From BOG-908 sp964242595 (GTDB lineage Bacteria > Pseudomonadota > Alphaproteobacteria > Acetobacterales > Acetobacteraceae), in NCBI GenBank assembly GCA_964242595.1, contig CAXTBC010000074.1:1-16827 (forward strand): 16,827 bases of DNA. Direction: 5' to 3'. Position 1 is the stretch's first letter. Each line of letters starts with the position of its first letter. The position numbers and the translations under genes were made by a program. Of this stretch, positions 1 to 6,265 are shown one piece after another. The notes below the pieces were generated by a model, which saw only the letters and a program-made list of their open reading frames with translations, searched no databases and was not told the DNA's origin.

Positions 1-622
1 ACGGCGCGTAGATGTTGGTCTTCATCGTCCAGTCGAACTGCTCGGTGGAGATGTCCAGGATGGAGGCGTGCGCCTGCTGACGACCGGCGTTGCTGACGAT
101 GATGTCCAGCCCACCCAGGCTGCTTACCGCCTGCGCCACGAGCTGCTGGCAGAACGCCTCCTCCCGCAGGTCGCCGGGGATGGCCACGCCGCGGCGGCCT
201 GCCTGCTTGATCAGCGCGATCACCTCGCGGGCGTCCGGCTCCTCGTAGGGCAGGTAGTTGATGGCCACGTCCGCGCCCTCGCGCGCGAAGGCTATGGCGG
301 CCGCGCGGCCCATGCCGGAGTCGCCGCCGGTGATCAGCGCACGGCGGCCGGCCAAGCGGCCGGAGCCCCGGTAGCTCGACTCCCCGTGGTCCGGCTTGGG
401 ATCCATGCGACCGGCCAGGCCCGGCCAGGTCTGCGACTGGCCCTTGTAGGGCGGGCGGGGATAGGCCTTGGTCGGGTCTTCCAGCGACCGCGCCGGCGGT
501 TCGGCAGGCGCGGGTGCGGCGCCCTGTGCAAAGGCAGGCGCCGCAGCGGCGACCGCAAGTCCGAGCCCGGCGCCGCTGACGATCTTGCGGCGGGAAAGGT
601 TGGAGGTGTCGGCGGGTTCCAT
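1..622 (-). CDS. SDR family oxidoreductase with Tat signal peptide (3' end outside window)
   Basis: The first 207 residues of a short-chain dehydrogenase/reductase are present and the gene runs off the left edge. The N-terminus has a twin-arginine signal: SRRKIV at residues 10-15, a hydrophobic stretch to about residue 30, and a likely cleavage after AFA (30-32). A Pro-rich linker follows (to about 70), then a Rossmann fold with the nucleotide-binding motif TGGDSGMG (98-105) and the structural NAG motif (178-180). The catalytic Tyr-x-x-x-Lys lies beyond the edge. The extended N-terminal region and TGGDSGMG resemble the YhdF/YghA-like SDR group, which uses NAD(P). The start is set by AGGAG at 628-632, five bases before the ATG. 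The substrate cannot be told. It may be co-transcribed with the DUF3574 gene 90 bp upstream. The SDR family is certain; periplasmic location is inferred from the signal. Confidence 0.88.
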   Translation of the reverse strand, partial: MEPADTSNLSRRKIVSGAGLGLAVAAAAPAFAQGAAPAPAEPPARSLEDPTKAYPRPPYKGQSQTWPGLAGRMDPKPDHGESSYRGSGRLAGRRALITGGDSGMGRAAAIAFAREGADVAINYLPYEEPDAREVIALIKQAGRRGVAIPGDLREEAFCQQLVAQAVSSLGGLDIIVSNAGRQQAHASILDISTEQFDWTMKTNIYAP

Positions 623-627
623 GCGTG

Positions 628-632
628 CTCCT
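628..632 (-). promoter_or_regulatory. Ribosome binding site of the SDR gene
   Basis: AGGAG on the minus strand, five bases before the ATG at 622. It supports this start and therefore the reading of the Tat signal at the N-terminus. Confidence 0.6.
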
Positions 633-711
633 GGGTTTCCCTGCCCAAATCCCATCACCACCACAGGTTGCCGAGGCTGCACCTCAAGGCTGTGTGACGC
701 CGCCCGTAGGC

Positions 712-1074
712 TCAGAACGCGGCGCATGCCTCGGCGCCGACGATGCCGACGGAGACCTGGTGAAACCTGGCCCGGTACGCCGCGGCCACGCTGTCCGCCT
801 GCCTCGCCGCCTCTGCCCCGAACACCTGCACCACGCGCGTGCCCTCCCGCACCGTCCGGCCGTCGGGCGCGCGCCACTGGCCTTGTGCGTCGTAGGTGGT
901 GAAGCCGTCCGGAAAGGCCGGCGTCAATGTGCGCGCGGCGAAGTCGGCCCAGTCGGCCCGCGGGATGCTGCCGCCGAAAAATAGCTCGGTGCCTGGCAGG
1001 CGGGCGAGGCCGGTGGGGCAGGGGCGGGCGCAGGAGGAGAGGAGAAGCAGGGAAGCAAGCGTGTTCTTTTTCAA
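712..1074 (-). CDS. DUF3574 domain-containing putative lipoprotein
   Basis: A 120-residue protein if read from the TTG at 1074. Residues 1-14 form a short lipoprotein signal (Lys-Lys, then a Leu-rich core) ending in a lipobox LSSC, with the lipidated Cys at 15. The rest matches the DUF3574 pattern: TELFFGGSIP (29-38), W42 and F45, TPAFPDGFT (51-59), YDAQGQWR (61-68), then a C-terminal helix AAAYRARFHQVSV. The function of DUF3574 is unknown. The start is uncertain. The frame stays open up to 1227, and GTG at 1113 and ATGs at 1218 and 1227 are possible, but these would translate through a palindromic repeat and lack a convincing ribosome site; TTG at 1074 also lacks a strong one. The repeat itself encodes the basic n-region of the signal. 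The domain call is fairly sure and the N-terminus is not. Confidence 0.65.
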   Translation of the reverse strand: MKKNTLASLLLLSSCARPCPTGLARLPGTELFFGGSIPRADWADFAARTLTPAFPDGFTTYDAQGQWRAPDGRTVREGTRVVQVFGAEAARQADSVAAAYRARFHQVSVGIVGAEACAAF

Positions 1075-1192
1075 GAAAAAGAACCAAAAAGCTTTTGCTC
1101 CTGGGCTGGACACGCGGGGAAGAGCGAGCTGCTTCAGGAAGGCGAAAGCAGAGGCCTTTACTTCTTTTTTGAAAAAGAGACCCGTCCTTACC
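1050..1192 (+). repeat. Intergenic palindromic repeat, copy R1
   Basis: First of four related copies in the window. The left arm holds a hairpin GTTCTTTTTC/GAAAAAGAAC (1063-1072 with 1075-1084), followed by AAAAGCTTTT (1087-1096). A divergent middle of about 60 bp leads to the right arm, TTCTTTTTTGAAAAAGAG near 1162-1179, ending in CCTTACC. The two arms are roughly inverted copies of each other, so the whole is a long imperfect palindrome with a hairpin in each arm. It lies between the divergent DUF3574 and sdhC genes and overlaps the first codons of DUF3574. Confidence 0.8.
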
Positions 1193-1208
1193 TGCGCACG
1201 GCTCACGT

Positions 1209-1237
1209 TTGACCCCATAACAAGCATAACCTATCCA
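1209..1237 (+). promoter_or_regulatory. Possible promoter of the sdh operon
   Basis: TTGACC at 1209-1214 is a good -35 box. Seventeen bases later comes TATCCA (1232-1237), a moderate -10 box. It lies between repeat R1 and the sdhC start, where the operon promoter is expected. The boxes were judged by eye only. Confidence 0.35.
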
Positions 1238-1281
1238 CGCTGCACCGCACCAAGCCGGCCCGGCAAGGAGTCCGCCCACCG

Positions 1282-1722
1282 ATGAACGACATACGCGACG
1301 CGCTGCTGGTCGCCAGGAACACCGAGGCCAAGCTGGTCCGGCGCCCGGTCTCGCCGCATATCGGCATCTATCGCTGGCCGATTACCATGGTGGCTTCCAT
1401 CCTGAACCGCGCCACCGGCATCGCTCTCTCCGTCGGCTCGCTGCTGCTGGTGTGGTGGCTAGTGGCCGCCGCGTCCGGACCGCAGGCCTTTGCCAACGTG
1501 CAGTCCTTCATCGCCTCGCCCGTCGGGCTGATCCTGCTGCTCGGCTGGACCGCCTCGCTGTTCTACCACTTCTTCGGCGGCATCCGGCACCTGGTGTGGG
1601 ATACTGGCCGCGGCCTGGCCAAGCCGAGCCTGAACCCGATGACGTGGGTGATCCTGGGCCTGACCGCGCTGGCCACCGCCGGCGTGTGGGTAGCCGGCTA
1701 TCTTTCCACCGTGGGGGCCTGA
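1282..1722 (+). CDS. sdhC: Succinate dehydrogenase cytochrome b556 subunit SdhC
   Basis: Larger membrane anchor of complex II, which holds heme b and helps form the ubiquinone site. The protein has 146 residues, normal for the family. The signature RPVSPHIGIYRWP (21-33) leads into three transmembrane helices at about 36-63, 80-104 and 120-143. H96 in YHFFGGIRH aligns with the heme ligand H84 of E. coli SdhC. S39 and R43 align with the quinone-site S27 and R31. The position of E. coli H30 is N42 here (SILNR instead of the usual SILHR), a small departure next to the heme propionates. AAGGAG at 1265-1270 precedes the ATG by 11 bases. It is the first gene of the sdhCDAB operon; sdhD follows almost without a gap. 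Confidence 0.96.
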   Translation: MNDIRDALLVARNTEAKLVRRPVSPHIGIYRWPITMVASILNRATGIALSVGSLLLVWWLVAAASGPQAFANVQSFIASPVGLILLLGWTASLFYHFFGGIRHLVWDTGRGLAKPSLNPMTWVILGLTALATAGVWVAGYLSTVGA

Positions 1723-1737
1723 GCAGTGGCAGCGGGC

Positions 1738-2151
1738 ATGAGCACGAAAGCCAAGGCCGAGCAGGTCACAATCATGCGCAGCCAGCTCGGCCGGGTGCGT
1801 GGCAGCGGGGCCGCCCATGCCGGCTCGCACCACTGGAAGGCCGAACGCGTCACCGCCATAGCGCTCGTGCCGCTCACCGTGTGGTTCGTCGTGGCCGTGC
1901 TGGCCCATCTCGGCGCCAGCCAGGCGGAGATGGCGCAATGGGCCGGCCAACCGCTCAACGCGGCCCTGCTGCTGGCGCTGATCGCAATGAACTTCCACCA
2001 CATGCACCTGGGCTTGCAGGTGGTATGGGAGGACTACATTCATAACATACCGCGGCGCGAAGCCGCGATCCTCGCCACCAGGGGCGCTTGCCTGCTGCTC
2101 GGCCTGTTGGCCGCCGTAGCCGTGATCAAGCTCGCCGCGGCGGCGCATTGA
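1738..2151 (+). CDS. sdhD: Succinate dehydrogenase membrane anchor subunit SdhD
   Basis: Smaller membrane anchor of complex II. It has 137 residues from the ATG at 1738; a GTG at 1726 in the same frame would add four, and neither start has a strong ribosome site. The alphaproteobacterial signature RSQLGRVRG (14-22) precedes three hydrophobic helices at about 38-58, 73-95 and 110-134. H88 in FHHMHLG aligns with the second heme ligand, H71 of E. coli SdhD. D99-Y100 (WEDYIH) match the quinone-site D82-Y83. The gene starts 4 to 16 bp after the sdhC stop, so translation is probably coupled. Confidence 0.94.
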   Translation: MSTKAKAEQVTIMRSQLGRVRGSGAAHAGSHHWKAERVTAIALVPLTVWFVVAVLAHLGASQAEMAQWAGQPLNAALLLALIAMNFHHMHLGLQVVWEDYIHNIPRREAAILATRGACLLLGLLAAVAVIKLAAAAH

Positions 2152-2170
2152 ACGGGGCGAGTCTGTAACG

Positions 2171-3982
2171 ATGAACGCTTTTTCCAAGCCGTCGCACGCT
2201 GCCTACCAGGTGATCGACCACACCTACGACGTGGTGGTGGTGGGTGCCGGCGGCTCCGGCCTGCGCGCCACGCTGGGCACCGGCGCCGCCGGGCTGAAGA
2301 CCGCGTGCCTGACGAAAGTGTTCCCTACCCGCTCGCACACCGTGGCCGCCCAGGGCGGTATCGGCGCCTCGCTCGGCAACATGGGCGAGGACGACTGGCG
2401 CTGGCATATGTACGACACCGTCAAGGGTTCGGACTGGTTGGGCGACCAGGATGCCATTGAATACATGTGCCGCGAGGCGGCGCCTGCGGTTTATGAGCTC
2501 GAGCATTACGGCATGCCATTCAGCCGCACCGAGGATGGCAAGATCTACCAGCGCCCGTTCGGCGGCCACATGAAGGAGTATGGCAAGGAGCCGGCCCAGC
2601 GCGCCTGTGCGGCCGCCGACAGCACCGGCCACGCCATGCTGCACACGCTCTACCAGCAGTGCTTAAAGCACGAGGTGGAGTTCTTCATCGAGTTCATTGC
2701 CCTGGACCTAATCATGGACGACGAGGGCGTCTGCCGTGGCGTCACCGCCTGGTGCCTGGAAGACGGCACCATCCACCGCTTCCGCGCCCAGCTTGTCATC
2801 CTGGCAACAGGCGGCTACGGCCGCGCCTACCTCTCCTGCACGTCGGCGCACACCTGCACCGGCGACGGCGGCGGCATGGCGATGCGCGCTGGCCTGCCGA
2901 CACAGGACATGGAGTTCGTGCAGTTCCACCCGACCGGCATCTTCCCCGCCGGCTGCCTGATCACCGAGGGCGCGCGCGGCGAGGGCGGCTACCTGACCAA
3001 CTCGGAAGGCGAGCGCTTCATGGAGCGCTATGCCCCCACCGCGAAGGATCTGGCGAGCCGCGACGTGGTCAGCCGCTCGATGACCATCGAGATCAACGAG
3101 GGCAGGGGCGTGGGCCCGAATAAGGACCACATCCTGCTCCATTTGGAGCACCTGGGCGCCGACCTGCTGCACGAGCGCCTGCCCGGCATCTCCGAGACGG
3201 CGCGCGTATTTGCCGGCGTGGACGTCAACAAAGCACCGATTCCGGTACTGCCGACGGTGCATTACAACATGGGCGGTATCCCCACGAACTTCCGCGGCGA
3301 GGTGATCAACCCGACCCGCAACAACCCTGACGCCACCGTGCCCGGCCTGATGGCGGTGGGTGAGGCGGCCTGCGTGTCCGTCCACGGTGCGAACCGCCTC
3401 GGCACCAACTCGCTGCTCGACTTGGTAGTGTTCGGCCGTGCCGCCGGCCACCGCGCTGCCGAGATCGTCACGCCGGGTGCCAGCCAGGCCCCGCTGCCGG
3501 CGCGCGCCGGCGAGGCGAGCCTGGACCGCTTCGACTGGACCCGCAACGCGAGCGGCGGCACCCCCGTCTCTCACTTGCGCGAGACGCTGCAGCGCACGAT
3601 GCAGCGCCATGCCGCGGTGTTCCGCGACAGCCAGAGCCTGACCGAAGGCACCCACAAGATGACCAATCTCTGGGGCGGGCTGTCGGACATGTCGGTCAGC
3701 GACCGCAGCCTGATCTGGAACTCCGACTTGGTGGAGGCCCTCGAGCTGCAGAACTTGGTGCGCAACGCCTCGGCCACCATGGTCAGCGCGGAAGCCCGTA
3801 AGGAGAGCCGCGGCGCCCAGGCGCATGACGATTTTCCCGACCGCGACGACGCCGAGTGGATGAAGCACAGCCTGTCCTGGGTCGGCGACAACGGCGAGGT
3901 GGCACTGGATTACCGCCCGGTGCGCATGCAGACGATGACCAACGAGGTCCAGGTTTTCCCGCCAAAGAAGCGGGTCTACTAA
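2171..3982 (+). CDS. sdhA: Succinate dehydrogenase flavoprotein subunit SdhA
   Basis: Catalytic subunit that oxidises succinate to fumarate on a covalent FAD at the cytoplasmic face of the membrane. It has 603 residues, full length. The FAD-binding GAGGSGLRA is at 25-33. H56 in RSHTVAAQGG is the covalent flavin attachment site. FHPTG (252-256) and the proton-shuttle R297 (SRDVVSR) form the active site, with VHYNMGGIPTN and NRLGTNSLLDLVVFGR further on. The C-terminal helical domain is complete and ends in the typical RPVRM...FPPKKRVY. All key residues are present. The ATG is 19 bp after the sdhD stop; its upstream GGGGCGAG is a weak ribosome site. sdhB follows after 69 bp. Confidence 0.98.
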   Translation: MNAFSKPSHAAYQVIDHTYDVVVVGAGGSGLRATLGTGAAGLKTACLTKVFPTRSHTVAAQGGIGASLGNMGEDDWRWHMYDTVKGSDWLGDQDAIEYMCREAAPAVYELEHYGMPFSRTEDGKIYQRPFGGHMKEYGKEPAQRACAAADSTGHAMLHTLYQQCLKHEVEFFIEFIALDLIMDDEGVCRGVTAWCLEDGTIHRFRAQLVILATGGYGRAYLSCTSAHTCTGDGGGMAMRAGLPTQDMEFVQFHPTGIFPAGCLITEGARGEGGYLTNSEGERFMERYAPTAKDLASRDVVSRSMTIEINEGRGVGPNKDHILLHLEHLGADLLHERLPGISETARVFAGVDVNKAPIPVLPTVHYNMGGIPTNFRGEVINPTRNNPDATVPGLMAVGEAACVSVHGANRLGTNSLLDLVVFGRAAGHRAAEIVTPGASQAPLPARAGEASLDRFDWTRNASGGTPVSHLRETLQRTMQRHAAVFRDSQSLTEGTHKMTNLWGGLSDMSVSDRSLIWNSDLVEALELQNLVRNASATMVSAEARKESRGAQAHDDFPDRDDAEWMKHSLSWVGDNGEVALDYRPVRMQTMTNEVQVFPPKKRVY

Positions 3983-4051
3983 CCGCTGTAATAGATGACG
4001 GGGGTCTTGGGGGGATGGCACATCTCCCGCAGCCTTCCTTGGAGAACTTAA

Positions 4052-4834
4052 ATGGTAGAGCTAACGCTCCCTAAGAACAGCAAAGTCGGTAAGGGCCGGG
4101 TGTTCCCGAAGCCGGAAGGCGCCACCCGCACGAAGGAGTTCCGCATCTACCGCTGGAACCCCGACGACGGGCGCAACCCCGTTATTGACACCTACACGCT
4201 CGATCTCGACCGCGTCGGCCCGATGGTGCTCGACGCGCTGATCTACATCAAGAACGAGATCGATCCCACGCTCACCTTCCGCCGCTCCTGCCGCGAAGGC
4301 ATCTGCGGCTCCTGCGCCATGAACATCGATGGCGGCAACACGCTGGCTTGCCTGAAGCCGACGGCCGAGGTGAGCCGCGCCGTCACCATATACCCGCTAC
4401 CGCACATGCCGGTTATCAAGGACCTTGTCCCAGACCTGAGCACGGCTTACGCCCAGCTGCAGTCCATCCAGCCCTGGCTACAGGCCGACAGCCCCGCCCC
4501 GCCGGACGGTGAGCGTCTGCAAAGCCGCGAGGAGCGGGCCAAGTTGGACGGCATGTGGGAGTGCATCCTGTGCTACTGCTGCACTACAGCTTGCCCAAGC
4601 TACTGGTGGAACGGTGATAAGTATCTGGGCCCGGCCACGTTGTTGGCCGCCTACCGATGGATCGCCGACAGCCGTGACGAGAACACCGGCGCCCGGCTCG
4701 ACGCGCTCGAGGACCCGTTCAAGCTTTATCGCTGCCATACGATCATGAACTGCACGCAGACCTGCCCTAAGGGCCTCAACCCCGCCAAGGCGATCCAGGA
4801 GATCAAGCAGATGATTGCGGAGCGCCAGGGCTGA
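4052..4834 (+). CDS. sdhB: Succinate dehydrogenase iron-sulfur subunit SdhB
   Basis: Passes electrons from the SdhA flavin to ubiquinone through three iron-sulfur clusters. It has 260 residues. The N-terminal ferredoxin domain binds [2Fe-2S] with C80, C85, C88 and C100 (CREGICGSC...C). The C-terminal domain binds [4Fe-4S] with C171, C174, C177 and C238, and [3Fe-4S] with C181, C228 and C234 (CILCYCCTTACP and CHTIMNCTQTCPKG). The start is supported by GGAG nine bases upstream (4039-4042). It is the last gene of the complex II operon. A small GC-rich hairpin follows directly after the stop. Confidence 0.98.
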   Translation: MVELTLPKNSKVGKGRVFPKPEGATRTKEFRIYRWNPDDGRNPVIDTYTLDLDRVGPMVLDALIYIKNEIDPTLTFRRSCREGICGSCAMNIDGGNTLACLKPTAEVSRAVTIYPLPHMPVIKDLVPDLSTAYAQLQSIQPWLQADSPAPPDGERLQSREERAKLDGMWECILCYCCTTACPSYWWNGDKYLGPATLLAAYRWIADSRDENTGARLDALEDPFKLYRCHTIMNCTQTCPKGLNPAKAIQEIKQMIAERQG

Positions 4835-4851
4835 GCCAGGGTAGGCCTGGC
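4835..4851 (+). terminator. Short GC-rich hairpin after sdhB
   Basis: GCCAGG (4835-4840) pairs with CCTGGC (4846-4851) around a five-base loop, starting right at the end of the sdhB stop. There is no T-tract, so it is at best a weak or Rho-assisted terminator, or a 3'-end stabiliser. It could lower read-through into the phosphatase gene. Confidence 0.3.
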
Positions 4852-4881
4852 GGCTGCTGGCTGAAAGCTGTTAGCTGATCC

Positions 4882-5544
4882 ATGTTCGCAGGTGACCTGT
4901 CCTCCCGGCACGGCCGCACACATGCGTGGTCGGACTCGCTGCTGATCGATCACGCCGTCTTCCGGATCGCGTGGGACAACTTCGCCGAGGTGGTGCCCGG
5001 TCGGCTGTACCGCTCCAACCATCCTACCCCCGGCCGCCTGGCGCGGCTGACACGACGTTACGGGCTGAAGACGCTGGTGAACCTCCGCGGCCAGCGGCAA
5101 TGCGGCTCGGACGCGCTTTCGCGCGCTGCCGCCGCCCGGCTCGGGCTGACCCACGTGGACATGGCGTTCGAGAGCCGGGGCGCGCCGCACCGCGACCGTA
5201 TCCTGCGTTTTGCCGGAATATACCGCAGCCTGCAGACACCCGCCCTGATGCACTGCAAGTCCGGCGCAGACCGGGCGGGCCTGGCGTCTGGCCTGGCCAT
5301 CCTGTTCGACGGCGGCACCGCAGCCCAGGCCGCGGCCCAGCTCTCCTGGCAGTTCGGCCATGTGAGCTCGTCGCGCACCGGCATTCTGGACGCGTTCTTT
5401 CGCTTGTATGCACAAGTTGCGGAAGGACGGATCGGGTTCCTGGAGTGGGTGATACAGGAGTACGACGAGGACGCGTTGCGGCACGGATTTAAGGCACGCA
5501 GCCTATCTAACCTCTTGATAGACCACGTGCTCCGTCGCGAATAA
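4882..5544 (+). CDS. Dual-specificity-type protein tyrosine phosphatase
   Basis: A 220-residue protein with the cysteine phosphatase signature HCKSGADRAG at 124-133. C125 is the nucleophile and R131 the phosphate-binding Arg (C-x5-R). Upstream motifs LYRSNHPTP (42-50) and KTLVNLRG (63-70) are typical of the bacterial DSP-like group. The candidate general-acid loop reads VDMAFESRGAP (92-102), with an acidic residue at D93 or E97. No signal peptide is visible, so it is probably cytoplasmic. It starts 47 bp after sdhB in the same direction; the ATG has only a weak ribosome site. It may be read with the sdh operon, but a role in controlling complex II is not shown. The substrate, protein or small phosphoester, is unknown. 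Confidence 0.85.
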   Translation: MFAGDLSSRHGRTHAWSDSLLIDHAVFRIAWDNFAEVVPGRLYRSNHPTPGRLARLTRRYGLKTLVNLRGQRQCGSDALSRAAAARLGLTHVDMAFESRGAPHRDRILRFAGIYRSLQTPALMHCKSGADRAGLASGLAILFDGGTAAQAAAQLSWQFGHVSSSRTGILDAFFRLYAQVAEGRIGFLEWVIQEYDEDALRHGFKARSLSNLLIDHVLRRE

Positions 5545-5560
5545 GAGATTAGTCTTATTT

Positions 5561-5588
5561 TTGATTGAAATGGCCATGGTCTTATGGT
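5561..5588 (+). promoter_or_regulatory. Possible promoter of the PEP-CTERM-like gene
   Basis: TTGATT (5561-5566) and TATGGT (5583-5588) are spaced by 16 bp in a locally AT-rich stretch between the phosphatase stop and the next start. The match to a housekeeping-sigma promoter is moderate and by eye. Confidence 0.28.
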
Positions 5589-5635
5589 AAGTTCACGCTC
5601 TGGTTGCAGGCGCTTGTCGCGCCGCGGAGCGCATA

Positions 5636-6265
5636 ATGTCATACGATCGGTGTCTGCTACCTGGCCTACCACCGCCGAACCCGGCGTTGCCTCACCATCG
5701 TCTCGCCCACCATGTCGCCGGACGCATTCGCCACCATGTCGGCCACCGGGCGCCTACAACGCTGCGCGCGGTAGCCGAACCGGACGGTTGCACCAAGCAT
5801 TTTTCCGCTGGTCACCCTGGCGAGCTGGCCGACCGTCCCACTGACGGTCTGCCCGCTGAGGGTGGAGCCGCCAAGGCCTCGGGGGTCGGGGGCAAGGCCG
5901 CTGCCGTCGCCGTGGGCAAGCTGGCCGGCCTCGCCGTTTCGACTGCGGCTGCCGGCGCGCTGGGCATGGCCGTCATTCATCCCTTTGGTCACCCGCCGGC
6001 GCTGGCTGCCTCGTCCTCGCTCGCGGCCAGCGGTCCCGGCTCTCAGGTCACCGGCACGGCGCCGGTCTCGAGTGGGAGCGCACCCGTGGGAGCGACGGGC
6101 GGGTCTGGCTTTCAGGCGCAAGACACCGGTTCGCGCGCGCGCGCGCCTATCGGGGCAGGCACCGCCGTGCCTGAACCTTCTTCCGCAATGCTCCTGGGCG
6201 GGGCTGTCGGCCTGGCACTTGGTGTCCGCTGCCTGCGTGCGCGGCGTAGGACAAAGTTAGCCTAG
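5636..6265 (+). CDS. Ala/Gly-rich protein with PEP-CTERM-like sorting signal
   Basis: A 209-residue frame. The C-terminus looks like a PEP-CTERM signal: VPEPSS at 178-183, a hydrophobic helix LLGGAVGLALGV (186-197), then a basic tail of Arg and Lys. In known systems this tripartite tail is recognised by an exosortase and the protein goes to the cell surface or matrix; no exosortase lies in the window. GCGGAG at 5623-5628, seven bases before the ATG, supports that start, yet the first 80 residues are His/Pro-rich and unlike a signal peptide. An internal GTG at 5912 would give a better secretion signal (Lys then a hydrophobic run to about residue 115). The N-terminal part may thus be non-coding or a degraded fusion. 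A (CG)7 tract lies just before the signal. The stop overlaps the gshB stop. No homolog recognised for the body. Confidence 0.55.
   Translation: MSYDRCLLPGLPPPNPALPHHRLAHHVAGRIRHHVGHRAPTTLRAVAEPDGCTKHFSAGHPGELADRPTDGLPAEGGAAKASGVGGKAAAVAVGKLAGLAVSTAAAGALGMAVIHPFGHPPALAASSSLAASGPGSQVTGTAPVSSGSAPVGATGGSGFQAQDTGSRARAPIGAGTAVPEPSSAMLLGGAVGLALGVRCLRARRRTKLA
6132..6146. repeat. (CG)7 dinucleotide tract inside coding sequence
   Basis: Seven CG units plus one C, coding Ser-Arg-Ala-Arg-Ala at residues 166-170 of the PEP-CTERM-like frame, seven residues before the sorting motif. Gain or loss of one unit would shift the frame and remove the signal. Confidence 0.7.

Noticed and set aside
68..697. Plus-strand open frame opposite the SDR gene
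   Set aside because: The minus strand encodes a clear SDR with Tat signal, Rossmann motif and ribosome site.
2708..4021. 437-codon open frame antisense to sdhA
   Set aside because: Complete overlap with the unmistakable SdhA; low-complexity Ala/Val/His/Gly composition; no motif.
4856..4880. Short GCTGNNA tandem units before the phosphatase start
   Set aside because: Only three or four imperfect 7-base units; likely chance or minor slippage.
5666..6121. Minus-strand open frame opposite the PEP-CTERM-like gene
   Set aside because: Arg/Gly-rich shadow without motif; the plus strand carries the recognisable sorting signal.
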